In this document: positions 38,853 to 47,644 of the stretch, piece after piece
Layout: every line of letters begins with the position of its first letter
How positions within the stretch are numbered: the stretch's first letter is position 1
NCBI GenBank assembly: GCA_017656425.1
Contig: JACDNV010000002.1
Span: 119,512 to 183,511 of the forward strand
Source: Candidatus Neomarinimicrobiota bacterium
GTDB taxonomy: Bacteria > Fidelibacterota > UBA2242 > B5-G15
Length of the DNA stretch: 64,000 nt
Direction: 5' to 3'
Notes under the pieces: generated by a model
The model's input: only the letters and a program-made list of their open reading frames with translations
Databases searched by the model: none
Told to the model about the DNA's origin: nothing
Position numbers and translations under genes: made by a program

Positions 38853-41800
38853 TAATAATCTCCTTCACATTTTTTAGATCAAACTCTGACACTTGATCGG
38901 TTTCTTCTACTATCTTTTTATACTCAAATGGGATAACTCTAAGAAATTTCTCTTTTTCCTGAGGCCAATTTATTAATAGGTGGAGAGCAACTGTACTCTT
39001 TGTGTATGCATAATGCTTTGTTAATAAATCTTTAATAATACTTTCGTCTTTTTTGTATTTTAATGGTTCAATTTCCACCATATCGAGGTTACATCTTTTT
39101 TTGAAGTCACCCATGAAATCCCATATATAGGCTATTCCACCGCTCATTCCTGCAGCGAAGTTTCTTCCAACTCTTCCTATCACAACGACTATTCCGCCCG
39201 TCATATATTCGCATCCATGATCACCGACACCCTCCACAACCGCATAAACACCCGAATTTCTCACACAGAATCTTTCTCCAGCTCTGCCTCTAATAAAAGC
39301 TTTACCTGATGTAGCGCCATAAAAGGCAACATTGCCAATGATAAAGTTTTCTTCAGGCCTAAAGTCAGAGTTTTCCGGTGGATATACAATTATTTTTCCA
39401 CCTGATAAACCTTTGCCTATACAGTCATTTGCATCACCTTCAATGATAAAGGTTATACCTCTTGGAAGAAACGCACCAAAACTTTGCCCCGCTGAACCTG
39501 TAAATTTTACTTTTATAGTGTCATCAGGTAATCCTTCTCCTTTGTATAGCGAAACTATTTTTTGACCAAGCATTGCTCCAACAGATAAATCGGTATTTCT
39601 TATTTTTTTCTCAATATATGTAGGTTTTCTTTCTTCAATAGCTTGTTTTGTTTCTTTTATCAGTATGTTATCGAGTGCTTTTTCAAGTTGGTGATCCTGA
39701 TCGCTAATTTTTCTGACAGGATTGTTTTTGTACTTTTCGGGTATTGTGATAATTCTGTCAAGTCTTAAAAGGTTGGCTTTAGGATGGTTTTTTATTTCTC
39801 TTATTTTAAGCAAATCACTTCTTCCAACCATTTCATCAAAGGTTCTAAAGCCAAGCTTTGCCATGTATTCTCTTACCTCCTGAGCAACGAACCTCATGAA
39901 GTTGACAAGGTACTCAGCTTTGCCCTTATACCTTTTTCGGAGTTCTGGATGCTGAGTTGCTATCCCTACAGGACAGAGATTCAGATGACATTTTCTCATC
40001 ATTACACATCCCAGTACTATTAGGGCTGCTGTACCGAAACCGAATTCTTCAGCTCCGAGTAGAGCTCCAATTACCACATCCCTACCAGTTTTAATTTGGC
40101 CATCCACCTGTAATACTACTTTGTCTCTAAGGTTATTAATAACCAGGGTCTGCTGTGTCTCTGCAAGCCCAAGTTCCCAGGGTATACCAGCGTATTTTAT
40201 GGAAGTAATTGGACTTGCGCCTGTTCCGCCATCGTGCCCGCTGATAAGTATAACATCTGCCCTTGCTTTGGCAACACCGGCAGCAACTGTTCCTACTCCG
40301 GCTTCAGCTGCAAGTTTCACTGAAATTCTTGCATTAGGATTTGCGGATTTTAGATCATGTATTAATTGAGCAAGGTCCTCTATGGAATATATGTCATGGT
40401 GTGGAGGAGGACTGATCAGTGTGACCCCTGGGGTTGTATAGCGTACCTTGGCTATCCATGGATATACTTTCTTACCTGGTAGTTCACCACCTTCACCGGG
40501 TTTTGCTCCCTGAGCCATTTTAATTTGAATTTCATCGGCGTTGGCAAGATATTCAGCAGTTACACCGAAACGTCCTGAAGCGACCTGTTTTATCCTGCAT
40601 CTGCGGTTTTTGCCATCTTCAAACAATTTGTATCTTTCAGGATCTTCGCCCCCTTCTCCCGTATTGCTCCATCCACCAATCATATTCATTGCAATTGCCA
40701 TCGTTTCGTGGGCTTCTTTGCTTATTGAACCAAAAGACATTGCCGATGTCCCGAATCTTTTCAATATGTTCTCGACTGGTTCGACTTCATCAAGGGGTAT
40801 AGGCTTGCACTTATCGTAATCAAAATCAAAAAGATTTCTTATCAATGGGTATTCAATATTTTCTTCATTTACAAATTTTGAAAATTGTTTGAATAAATTA
40901 TAATCGCCTCTACGAGTCGATAGTTGTAGCCTAAAAATTGTTTCAGGATTCCAGACGTGATATTCGCCTGTTCTAAACCATTGAAATTGACCACCTATAG
41001 GTAGAATGGAAATTCCCTCTCTCAGCTCATCATATGCTTCATTATGGAATTTTACAACGTCCTCATAGATTTCCTTGACGCCGATACCTCCGATTCTTGA
41101 GATTGTGTGTTTGAAGTACTTATTAATCAACTCATCACCCAATCCAATTGCCTCGAATATTTGAGCACCGTGATAGCTGGCAACAGTACTAATACCCATT
41201 TTAGACATAACTTTTACAACACCCTTGATTGCCGCTTTTATGTAATTTCCAATTGCTTTTTCGAGTGTAAGCTCTGGTGATAATTCTTTCTTATTGTATA
41301 AATCTTCTATTGTTTTATATGCAATATACGGGCAGATTGCGCTTGCTCCATATCCTATTAGTAAAGAAAAGTGATGGACCTCTCGAGCATCACCGGATTC
41401 GACAATTATAGCGACTTTTGTTCTTAATTTTTTTTCAACAAGGTTATTGTGCAATCCCGCACAAGCAAGAAGAGATGGAATTGGTGTGCGATCTTTATTT
41501 ATACCTCTATCAGATAGAATTAAAAGATTTACTCCATTTTCGATATCCTTCCTCACTTCTTTGAATATTTCCTGTAATCTTTTTTCCATTCCTTTATATC
41601 CAGATTTCTTTTCAAAAGTGATGGAATATACTTTCGATTTAAAATTTCGAGTCCCATTTAATGATTTTAATTCGTCAAGTTCCTCTATTTTAAGAATTGG
41701 TCTATCCAGTAAAATCTGTTTACAAGCTTTTTCATCAGGTTCAAGGATATTCGATTCTGGGCCTATAGTCATCTGAACAGTGGTAACCATTTCTTCTCTT

Positions 41801-43392
41801 ATAGGATCGAGTGGTGGGTTAGTTACCTGAGCAAACATCTGCTTGAAGTAGTTGTAAAGCAGTTGGGGTTTCCTTCTCAATACCGCTAATGGAGTATCGT
41901 TTCCCATAGAACCAAGATTCCATATCCCTTTATCAACCATAGGTTTGATAATATAAGAGAGGTCTTCCTCTGTATATCCAAAAATTAACTGTTTTTTTAG
42001 TAAATCTTTTTCTTCATCTATATCATCATGTGACTTTGAAGCTGGCAATTTACTTATATGGATCAAATTCTTTTTAACCCATTCGCCATATGGTTTCTCT
42101 TCTGCCAGTGATAGTTTCGTCTCTTCATCACCTATAATTCTTTCCTGTTCAAAGTCGATAAAGAACATTTTCCCCGGTTCGAGTTTACCTTTATATTTTA
42201 TCTGCTCCGGGGGTAATTCTATAACTCCAGATTCTGAGGAAACGATAACGTAATTATCCTTTGTAATTATGTATCGCCCTGGTCTTAGACCATTCCTGTC
42301 GAGATTTGCTCCAATTACTCGTCCATCAGTAAACGTTACAAAGGCGGGACCATCCCAAGGTTCCATTATACATGAGTGGAATCGATAGAAATTCTTTATT
42401 CTTTCATCAAGGAATGAATTATTTTCCCATGCTTCAGGAATTAACATTAACATCGCGTGTTGAGGAGACTTCCCAGTTCTAACCAGAAGTTCAAAAACCA
42501 TATCCAGAATTGCTGAATCGCTATAACTTTCATAAATAATAGGTTTTAGGATTTCAATTTCTTCATCAGTAAAATATCTGGATTTCATTGTGTGTTCTCG
42601 GGCTCTCATCCAGTTTATATTGCCTCGTAGAGTGTTTATCTCGCCATTGTGGGAAAGCATTCTAAAGGGCTGAGATAGTTTCCAGCTTGGAAATGTATTT
42701 GTGCTAAACCGAGAATGAAACATGCAAAATCTACTCTCTATATTTTCGCTATTCAGGTCCTCATAAAACTTATCAATCTGGTACGCTATTAGCATACCCT
42801 TATACACTATGGTTCGGTATGAGAGGCTAGCAACGTATGTTGAATTGTCTTTTAATCTATTAAGCTCCCTTTCGTATTTTTTTCTAATTAAATATAGTCT
42901 CCTTTCGAATTCTGCCTCGTCTTTTATATGTTCTGGTTTTTTTATGATTGCCTGTTCAATATGGGGGCAACTTTCTCTTGCTGTTTTCCCTAGGATTGAT
43001 TTATTGATTATTACTTCTCTCCAATCAAGTATAATACAACTTTCTTCCTCAGCTATTTTTCTAAATAATTCTTTTGATATGTTTGCCTTTTCTTTACTTG
43101 TTGGCAAAAAAAACATACCTATAGCATAGTTCCCAATTGCTGGTAATTCAATGCCTTTCTCTGAAGCGTAAATCCTGAAAAAAGTATCTGGAATCTGGAA
43201 AAGTAGCCCAGCTCCGTCCCCGGTTCCTTCTTCATAACCGTATGCGCCTCTATGGTTTAAATTTTTTAAAGATGTTATTGCATCCCTTATAACATGCTTT
43301 TTTCTATATCCATGAATATCGGCTATGAATCCTACGCCACACCCATCGTGTTCAAATAAACTGTTATATAGTCCAAACTTTTTTCCCATCAT
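38845..43392 (-). CDS. gltB: Glutamate synthase large subunit
   Basis: It transfers the amide of glutamine to 2-oxoglutarate. The 1515-residue protein has the class II amidotransferase Cys18 (HDGCGVGF), so an N-terminal propeptide of about 17 residues must be removed. A central domain, the FMN-binding barrel (about 820-1180) and the GXGXG C-terminal beta-helix domain (GGIAYIWD region) follow. A 3Fe-4S site is formed by CVMMRKCHLNLCPVG. With gltD it makes the NADPH- or NADH-dependent GOGAT. The leader carries a large inverted repeat. Confidence 0.97.
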   Translation of the reverse strand: MMGKKFGLYNSLFEHDGCGVGFIADIHGYRKKHVIRDAITSLKNLNHRGAYGYEEGTGDGAGLLFQIPDTFFRIYASEKGIELPAIGNYAIGMFFLPTSKEKANISKELFRKIAEEESCIILDWREVIINKSILGKTARESCPHIEQAIIKKPEHIKDEAEFERRLYLIRKKYERELNRLKDNSTYVASLSYRTIVYKGMLIAYQIDKFYEDLNSENIESRFCMFHSRFSTNTFPSWKLSQPFRMLSHNGEINTLRGNINWMRAREHTMKSRYFTDEEIEILKPIIYESYSDSAILDMVFELLVRTGKSPQHAMLMLIPEAWENNSFLDERIKNFYRFHSCIMEPWDGPAFVTFTDGRVIGANLDRNGLRPGRYIITKDNYVIVSSESGVIELPPEQIKYKGKLEPGKMFFIDFEQERIIGDEETKLSLAEEKPYGEWVKKNLIHISKLPASKSHDDIDEEKDLLKKQLIFGYTEEDLSYIIKPMVDKGIWNLGSMGNDTPLAVLRRKPQLLYNYFKQMFAQVTNPPLDPIREEMVTTVQMTIGPESNILEPDEKACKQILLDRPILKIEELDELKSLNGTRNFKSKVYSITFEKKSGYKGMEKRLQEIFKEVRKDIENGVNLLILSDRGINKDRTPIPSLLACAGLHNNLVEKKLRTKVAIIVESGDAREVHHFSLLIGYGASAICPYIAYKTIEDLYNKKELSPELTLEKAIGNYIKAAIKGVVKVMSKMGISTVASYHGAQIFEAIGLGDELINKYFKHTISRIGGIGVKEIYEDVVKFHNEAYDELREGISILPIGGQFQWFRTGEYHVWNPETIFRLQLSTRRGDYNLFKQFSKFVNEENIEYPLIRNLFDFDYDKCKPIPLDEVEPVENILKRFGTSAMSFGSISKEAHETMAIAMNMIGGWSNTGEGGEDPERYKLFEDGKNRRCRIKQVASGRFGVTAEYLANADEIQIKMAQGAKPGEGGELPGKKVYPWIAKVRYTTPGVTLISPPPHHDIYSIEDLAQLIHDLKSANPNARISVKLAAEAGVGTVAAGVAKARADVILISGHDGGTGASPITSIKYAGIPWELGLAETQQTLVINNLRDKVVLQVDGQIKTGRDVVIGALLGAEEFGFGTAALIVLGCVMMRKCHLNLCPVGIATQHPELRKRYKGKAEYLVNFMRFVAQEVREYMAKLGFRTFDEMVGRSDLLKIREIKNHPKANLLRLDRIITIPEKYKNNPVRKISDQDHQLEKALDNILIKETKQAIEERKPTYIEKKIRNTDLSVGAMLGQKIVSLYKGEGLPDDTIKVKFTGSAGQSFGAFLPRGITFIIEGDANDCIGKGLSGGKIIVYPPENSDFRPEENFIIGNVAFYGATSGKAFIRGRAGERFCVRNSGVYAVVEGVGDHGCEYMTGGIVVVIGRVGRNFAAGMSGGIAYIWDFMGDFKKRCNLDMVEIEPLKYKKDESIIKDLLTKHYAYTKSTVALHLLINWPQEKEKFLRVIPFEYKKIVEETDQVSEFDLKNVKEIINA

Positions 43393-43419
43393 AACCTCTT
43401 ATAAAAATTTACAATTAGC

Positions 43420-43477
43420 TTTCCCTCTGCCAGAGGTCTTATAAGTTTGTTAACTGTTTCAGGCCTCTGGCAGGAAA
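43420..43477 (-). promoter_or_regulatory. Inverted repeat in the gltB leader
   Basis: CTGCCAGAGG (43427-43436) and CCTCTGGCAG (43464-43473) are exact reverse complements. With one bulge the pairing extends into flanking TTTCC/GGAAA. The loop is 27 bases. It lies 28-85 bases upstream of the gltB start. It could act as an RNA hairpin that controls gltB, or as a binding site for a dimeric regulator; each arm also contains CCAGAGG/CCTCTGG. The class is not recognised. Confidence 0.6.
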
Positions 43478-44034
43478 CTCTAAATTACTATTATAATTGC
43501 TATAATTATGATTGATAAAAGGAAAGAATATTCAGCTTGACAATAGATAGTATTTTTTATATTACAGTTATTTATATATTTCCGTGCTTTCTTTGAAATA
43601 TTCATAATATAAATGTACTTACTAAAATCAACATAATTGCAAATGTCCAATAATTTTAATTAAAAAATCGTAATAGTCAAGGTTAGTTTTCAGAAATAGT
43701 GTCTGATTCAGGCGAATGGTATGCAATGTGGTGAGACATTTTACAATAATCTGTGCTGAAAAAGTCAAGTATTATATTGATCTTACTTACTCCATTCTCT
43801 AAGGCTAGTTTACTACCTTTTCACTATGCAAATTTTAATTGTTTTACATAAATCTTATTAATTGTTAATATCTTACTACTACATTTTATCATATCCATTA
43901 AAGCCTATTATGAAAGATATTTCTCTTTCAATTCTTTTCTATCAATCTCTCATCTGATATCCTCTAAATATTTCTTATACCCATCAATTCCATTAACTTT
44001 CTTAGCTGTATACATTATGGATCAATGGAACAAT
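43478..44034. other. Gene-free A+T-rich stretch with a possible short coding remnant
   Basis: No intact gene is visible. On the minus strand, 43908-44015 reads MYTAKKVNGIDGYKKYLEDIR, one TGA, then EIDRKELKEKYLS and a stop. The composition looks protein-like, but the length is too short to identify. On the plus strand the region immediately upstream of the CorA fragment may hold eroded parts of the same gene. Otherwise nothing is seen. Confidence 0.3.
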
Positions 44035-44183
44035 TTTATACCCCTGACCTTCTATAAGGAATTTAGGGTATGAATTTTGAAATCCTCCCGGAGCTTAAAT
44101 GGAAATTTGGTTGTCCGCTCATTTTAGGTATTATGGCTTGTGTGTGAATTGGAATGTTAGTATTTTTAAAGAGGAAGAAGTGA
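44035..44183 (+). pseudogene. Remnant of a CorA-type magnesium transporter C-terminus
   Basis: The reading FIPLTF at 44035-44052 (frame 1), then GMNFEILPELKWKFG from 44067 (frame 3), reproduces the CorA signature. In CorA this is IFIPLTFIAGIYGMNFE, with the GMN filter motif and then the last membrane helix. The stretch between the two pieces has lost bases (frameshift). A TGA at 44145-44147 interrupts the last helix, which continues IGMLVFLKRKK to a TGA at 44181-44183. The rest of the gene upstream is not recognisable. The reading is a dead gene; family identity rests on the GMNFE and helix pattern. Confidence 0.8.
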
Positions 44184-44201
44184 TTGTAAAGGAAATAAAA
44201 T

Positions 44202-45071
44202 ATGAGAGGTAAATCCATTCAGCACATTATGGTATCATATCAGCGTAATGAAATCACGGAATATCATATCTATAAAAGAATAGCTAAAAGTAATAGATCT
44301 GTAGATAACCGAAAAATTCTATTACAGATTGCAGAATAGGAACGAAAACATTACGAGATATGGAAGGGTTTAACTGGTAAGAATATACCTCCTGATTGGA
44401 TTAAAGTCTGGTTCTATGTTATGATGGCAAAAACTCTTGGTATTACTTTTTCTTTGAAACTTATGGAGAAGGGTGAGAAATCAGCCCAGGAAAATTACAC
44501 CGACTTGAAAGATGAGGTTGAAAATATTGAAAGTGTAATAGAAGATGAAGTCAGGCACGAGGAAATGCTACTGGAACTCCTTGATGAGGAGCGACTTCGT
44601 TATGTGGGGTCAATTGTTCTGGGGTTAAACGATGCTCTTGTGGAGTTAACTGGGGGATTGGCTGGATTAACTTTAGCTTTAAGAAAACCACCATTAATAG
44701 CATTATCAGGTATTATTATCGGTATAGCAGCAGCACTATCTATGGCGGCATCTGAGTATCTCTCTACAAAAGCTGAAAAGAGTGAAAAACATCCTTTAAA
44801 ATCATCCATATATACAGGGATTGCTTATATATTTACCGTGGTAGCCCTTGTGTTTCCATATTTAATTTTTCACAATCCTCTCATTTCCCTTGCATGTATG
44901 CTTATCATTGGAATTGTGATTATTGCAATTTTCAATTATTATATTTCCGTGGCAATGAATAAAAGTTTTAGTCGAGCATTTTTAGAGATGCTGATACTAA
45001 GCTTAACCGTTGCAGCTATAAGTTTTGGTATTGGCTATTCTATGAGGATTCTCTTTGGTATAGATGTATAA
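44202..45071 (+). pseudogene. Ferritin-like/VIT1-family iron or manganese transporter with in-frame amber
   Basis: An ATG at 44202 opens a frame that gives SYQRNEITEYHIYKRIA, then a TAG at 44337-44339, then ERKHYEIWKGLTGKNIPP and on without a break to the stop at 45069-45071. The whole reads as a rubrerythrin/ferritin-like domain (N-terminal, about 1-135, with ERKH as a metal motif) fused to a VIT1/CCC1 membrane domain (GLNDALVELTGGLAGLTLAL, SMAASEYLS). Only one codon is wrong; GAG to TAG is the simplest change. The part after 44421 has its own ATGs but no ribosome site. The amber could be suppressed, but a simple nonsense mutation or an assembly error is more likely. The full gene would be 289 codons. 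Confidence 0.8.
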
Positions 45072-45074
45072 TTT

Positions 45075-47018
45075 TTACCAATTATCAGTTCTAAATGGTG
45101 ATGCTGGTAACTCCTCTTTGTTATACAGATTTGCTCCCTCTGGATTATCTGCCCAGGCGTATCTTACAGCTACAGGTTTTTTAACCTTTTCACTCCAGAC
45201 AACAACTTTATTCTTGCCTATAATTTCAGCCTTTGCGCCTACAAACTTTTTATCTTGCCCTGCAATTGAGAATCCTTGTAGCTCTGTTCCCTTGGCAACA
45301 AGTCCACTACCTGCATGTTCGAAATAAAGTATTATTTCACCCCCTTTTTTCTTCATTTTTTTATAGATAGGGCCTGAATAAACAATATCTTTCTCACCAT
45401 AAGCGATTTTTCTCGCCCAGAGTGCAAGACGTTTGCCGACATCCTTTTTGTTCAAAGGATGAATATCATTCCATTCGCCAATGTCAATTGTAACTGCCAT
45501 ACCTGTATAGGGAAGTTTTAGCGCCATAAGTTGAGCTTCACGTAAGAGTGCCCACCAGCTTTCAGTTGGCTCAGATGAAGGTTGACCATAATTGGGTAGT
45601 TGAACAAATAAAAATGGTAGCTTATTATTTCGCCAGTGTTTACGCCAGTCTTTTATCAGTGCAGGGAAAAGTTTTCTGTATTCAATTGCTCTTGAAATAT
45701 TTGATTCTCCCTGATACCAGATTACGCCTTTAATCTTATACTTCAGAAGAGGTGCAATCATTGCGTTAAAAAGTCCCATTGGTTTCCATTGGATAAATGT
45801 TTTTCCCTTCAGCGGTGGCATTTCAGCACCGACTTTATAAAGCCACTTGCCTTTTAAATCGATTGTGTCTCCTTTCACGATTAGCATATATGGTTTATCC
45901 GGTACAAAGCCACCTTTTCCTGCGTTATTTATTACTCGTATAACAATTTCGTTTTTGCCCTCTTTTAGTACTCCATCAGGAACTTTATATCTTCTTGGAG
46001 GATACTGATATGAGACTGTTCCCACAAATATTCCATTTACAAAGACAGAATCTGCATCAATAATTCTACCTAACAACAACCTTGCAGGTTTTCCTGCTTT
46101 GTCGGATGAGATATTAAATGTTTTTCTAAACCATAGCACTCCGTTTAAATTTCCAGCACCCCGATCAGCCCAGTATCCGGGAAGATTAAAAGGTAACCAA
46201 TCAGTTGTATCGATGTCCAATGAGTACCATGGTTTTTCAGAATTTTTATATCCAAGGTCTTTTTTGTGTAGCTCCCTGTACCAGCTGGAAATTCTTTGTC
46301 TGTCTTCTTTCTGTATTTTCTTTATTAAAGTGCTATCTCTGTACTTGTAAGCTTCTTGGAGATAATGAGGAAATTCTTTCAAAGCTTCCTCACTCATCCA
46401 TGCTTCAGCTGGAGAGCCACCAAGTGATGCATTAATAAGACCAATAGGTATTTTATAAATTTCATAAAGTTCCTTTACGAAGAAGTAAGCAACTGCCGAG
46501 AATTTTAAAATTGTTTTGGGTGTAACAATTACCCACTTTCCGGAAGGTAGATCTTTTTGAGGAGCATTAAAATTGTAAACATCAGGAACCTCAAATTGTC
46601 GGATATTCGGATTACTTGCGTTTGCTACTTCATCCTCATACAGCGGTTTTGCTCTCTGCATTGTTAATTCCATATTTGATTGACCTGAGCAAAGCCAGAC
46701 ATCACCGATAAAGATGTCCTTTATTGTAATTGTATTTTCTCCTTTTATTATCATCTTATAGGGACCACCTGCTTTTAATTTTGGTAGTTTTATATCCCAG
46801 TTACCCTTCTTATCCGATATAGTAGCGTAGGTTTTACCCATGAACTCAATTTCAACATGTTCCTTTGGGGATGCCCACCCCCAAATTGTAAGTTCTGTTT
46901 CCCTTTGCAGTACCATCCCGTCACTGATAAGCTTTGGTAGCTTTATTTTGGCAGCAACCGATACCGTTAACATGATTATAATGATAAATAATAAGGAAGT
47001 CCTTGCGCTTTCTTTCAT
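45075..47018 (-). CDS. Sialate O-acetylesterase-type carbohydrate esterase
   Basis: It removes O-acetyl groups from sialic acid or related sugars. The 647-residue exported protein has a signal peptide (1-22) and an Ig-like N-terminal domain. The SGNH-type catalytic Ser114 lies in CSGQSNME. A jelly-roll insertion (about 265-395) follows, then the main esterase domain (GVIWYQGESN), and the catalytic His in DIHPLNKKDVGKRLA. The domain order is that of the SASA family. It converges with the VIT1 gene (3 bases apart). It could act with the GH5 protein encoded downstream on host or plant polymers. Confidence 0.85.
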   Translation of the reverse strand: MKESARTSLLFIIIIMLTVSVAAKIKLPKLISDGMVLQRETELTIWGWASPKEHVEIEFMGKTYATISDKKGNWDIKLPKLKAGGPYKMIIKGENTITIKDIFIGDVWLCSGQSNMELTMQRAKPLYEDEVANASNPNIRQFEVPDVYNFNAPQKDLPSGKWVIVTPKTILKFSAVAYFFVKELYEIYKIPIGLINASLGGSPAEAWMSEEALKEFPHYLQEAYKYRDSTLIKKIQKEDRQRISSWYRELHKKDLGYKNSEKPWYSLDIDTTDWLPFNLPGYWADRGAGNLNGVLWFRKTFNISSDKAGKPARLLLGRIIDADSVFVNGIFVGTVSYQYPPRRYKVPDGVLKEGKNEIVIRVINNAGKGGFVPDKPYMLIVKGDTIDLKGKWLYKVGAEMPPLKGKTFIQWKPMGLFNAMIAPLLKYKIKGVIWYQGESNISRAIEYRKLFPALIKDWRKHWRNNKLPFLFVQLPNYGQPSSEPTESWWALLREAQLMALKLPYTGMAVTIDIGEWNDIHPLNKKDVGKRLALWARKIAYGEKDIVYSGPIYKKMKKKGGEIILYFEHAGSGLVAKGTELQGFSIAGQDKKFVGAKAEIIGKNKVVVWSEKVKKPVAVRYAWADNPEGANLYNKEELPASPFRTDNW

Positions 47019-47638
47019 TTTTAATCCTCCAGATTGAATAGCAAATTAAACAACTTTAAAAATATTCATATTGAAAGACAAAATCCAAGCAATTTATTAA
47101 AAGTATTTCTCAAACAGCTTTTAGTTATCCTTAATTATTCTAGTAATTGACTAGAATTTTTTTAATAAATTGATAATTAATACATTTGGTAGAGATATGG
47201 CTTATATCGAGATTTCTTTCCAGGACGATTCACAATCATATAAAGTGCTTAATCAGAGTACAAACTAATAGTTTTGAGCAGTATTAATTATTCATTACCT
47301 TTAGAATATGGATTTGAAGCTACATTGTTTAAATTCACCTTGAGAATTACAAAAACAATTTTATCCCTCTTATAAATTATTTATATTGGAAAAAAATGAT
47401 AATTGAAATAAAAGTAGGAGATATTTTTCAGGTATCTGCTAATGTCTTATCCTAAGGATTTATTCACTATTCATTTTAATAATATTAACAGTAAATAGTG
47501 AAGTTAAAATAGCTTAAATGATATAATTTTGGTCTCGCATGAAAATAATATGGACTAAATGATAAAAAATAAAATTTATTGTAAAATTTATTCATTATTT
47601 TTTAATTATGTTAAGTTAGATTAGTGTAAAACAGAAGG
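47019..47638. other. Intergenic region between divergent esterase and GH5 genes
   Basis: About 620 bases, very A+T-rich, without a supportable gene. A hairpin ATTCTAGT / ACTAGAAT (47137-47157) with a 5-base loop is followed by a run of T. It reads as a weak plus-strand terminator with no gene before it. Promoters for the two flanking genes are presumably here, but I see no convincing -35/-10 pair. Confidence 0.4.
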
Positions 47639-47644
47639 GTGATT

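Noticed and set aside
44337..44339. Amber codon as a pyrrolysine site
   Set aside because: Pyrrolysine is known mainly in methylamine methyltransferases; this is an iron-transporter-type gene. TAG serves as a normal stop elsewhere in the window (for example at 874-876 and 8186-8188), and the MtaB-like gene has no internal TAG.
47193..47270. Short plus-strand frame beginning MAYIEISFQDD
   Set aside because: Only about 22 codons, with no ribosome site and no similarity.
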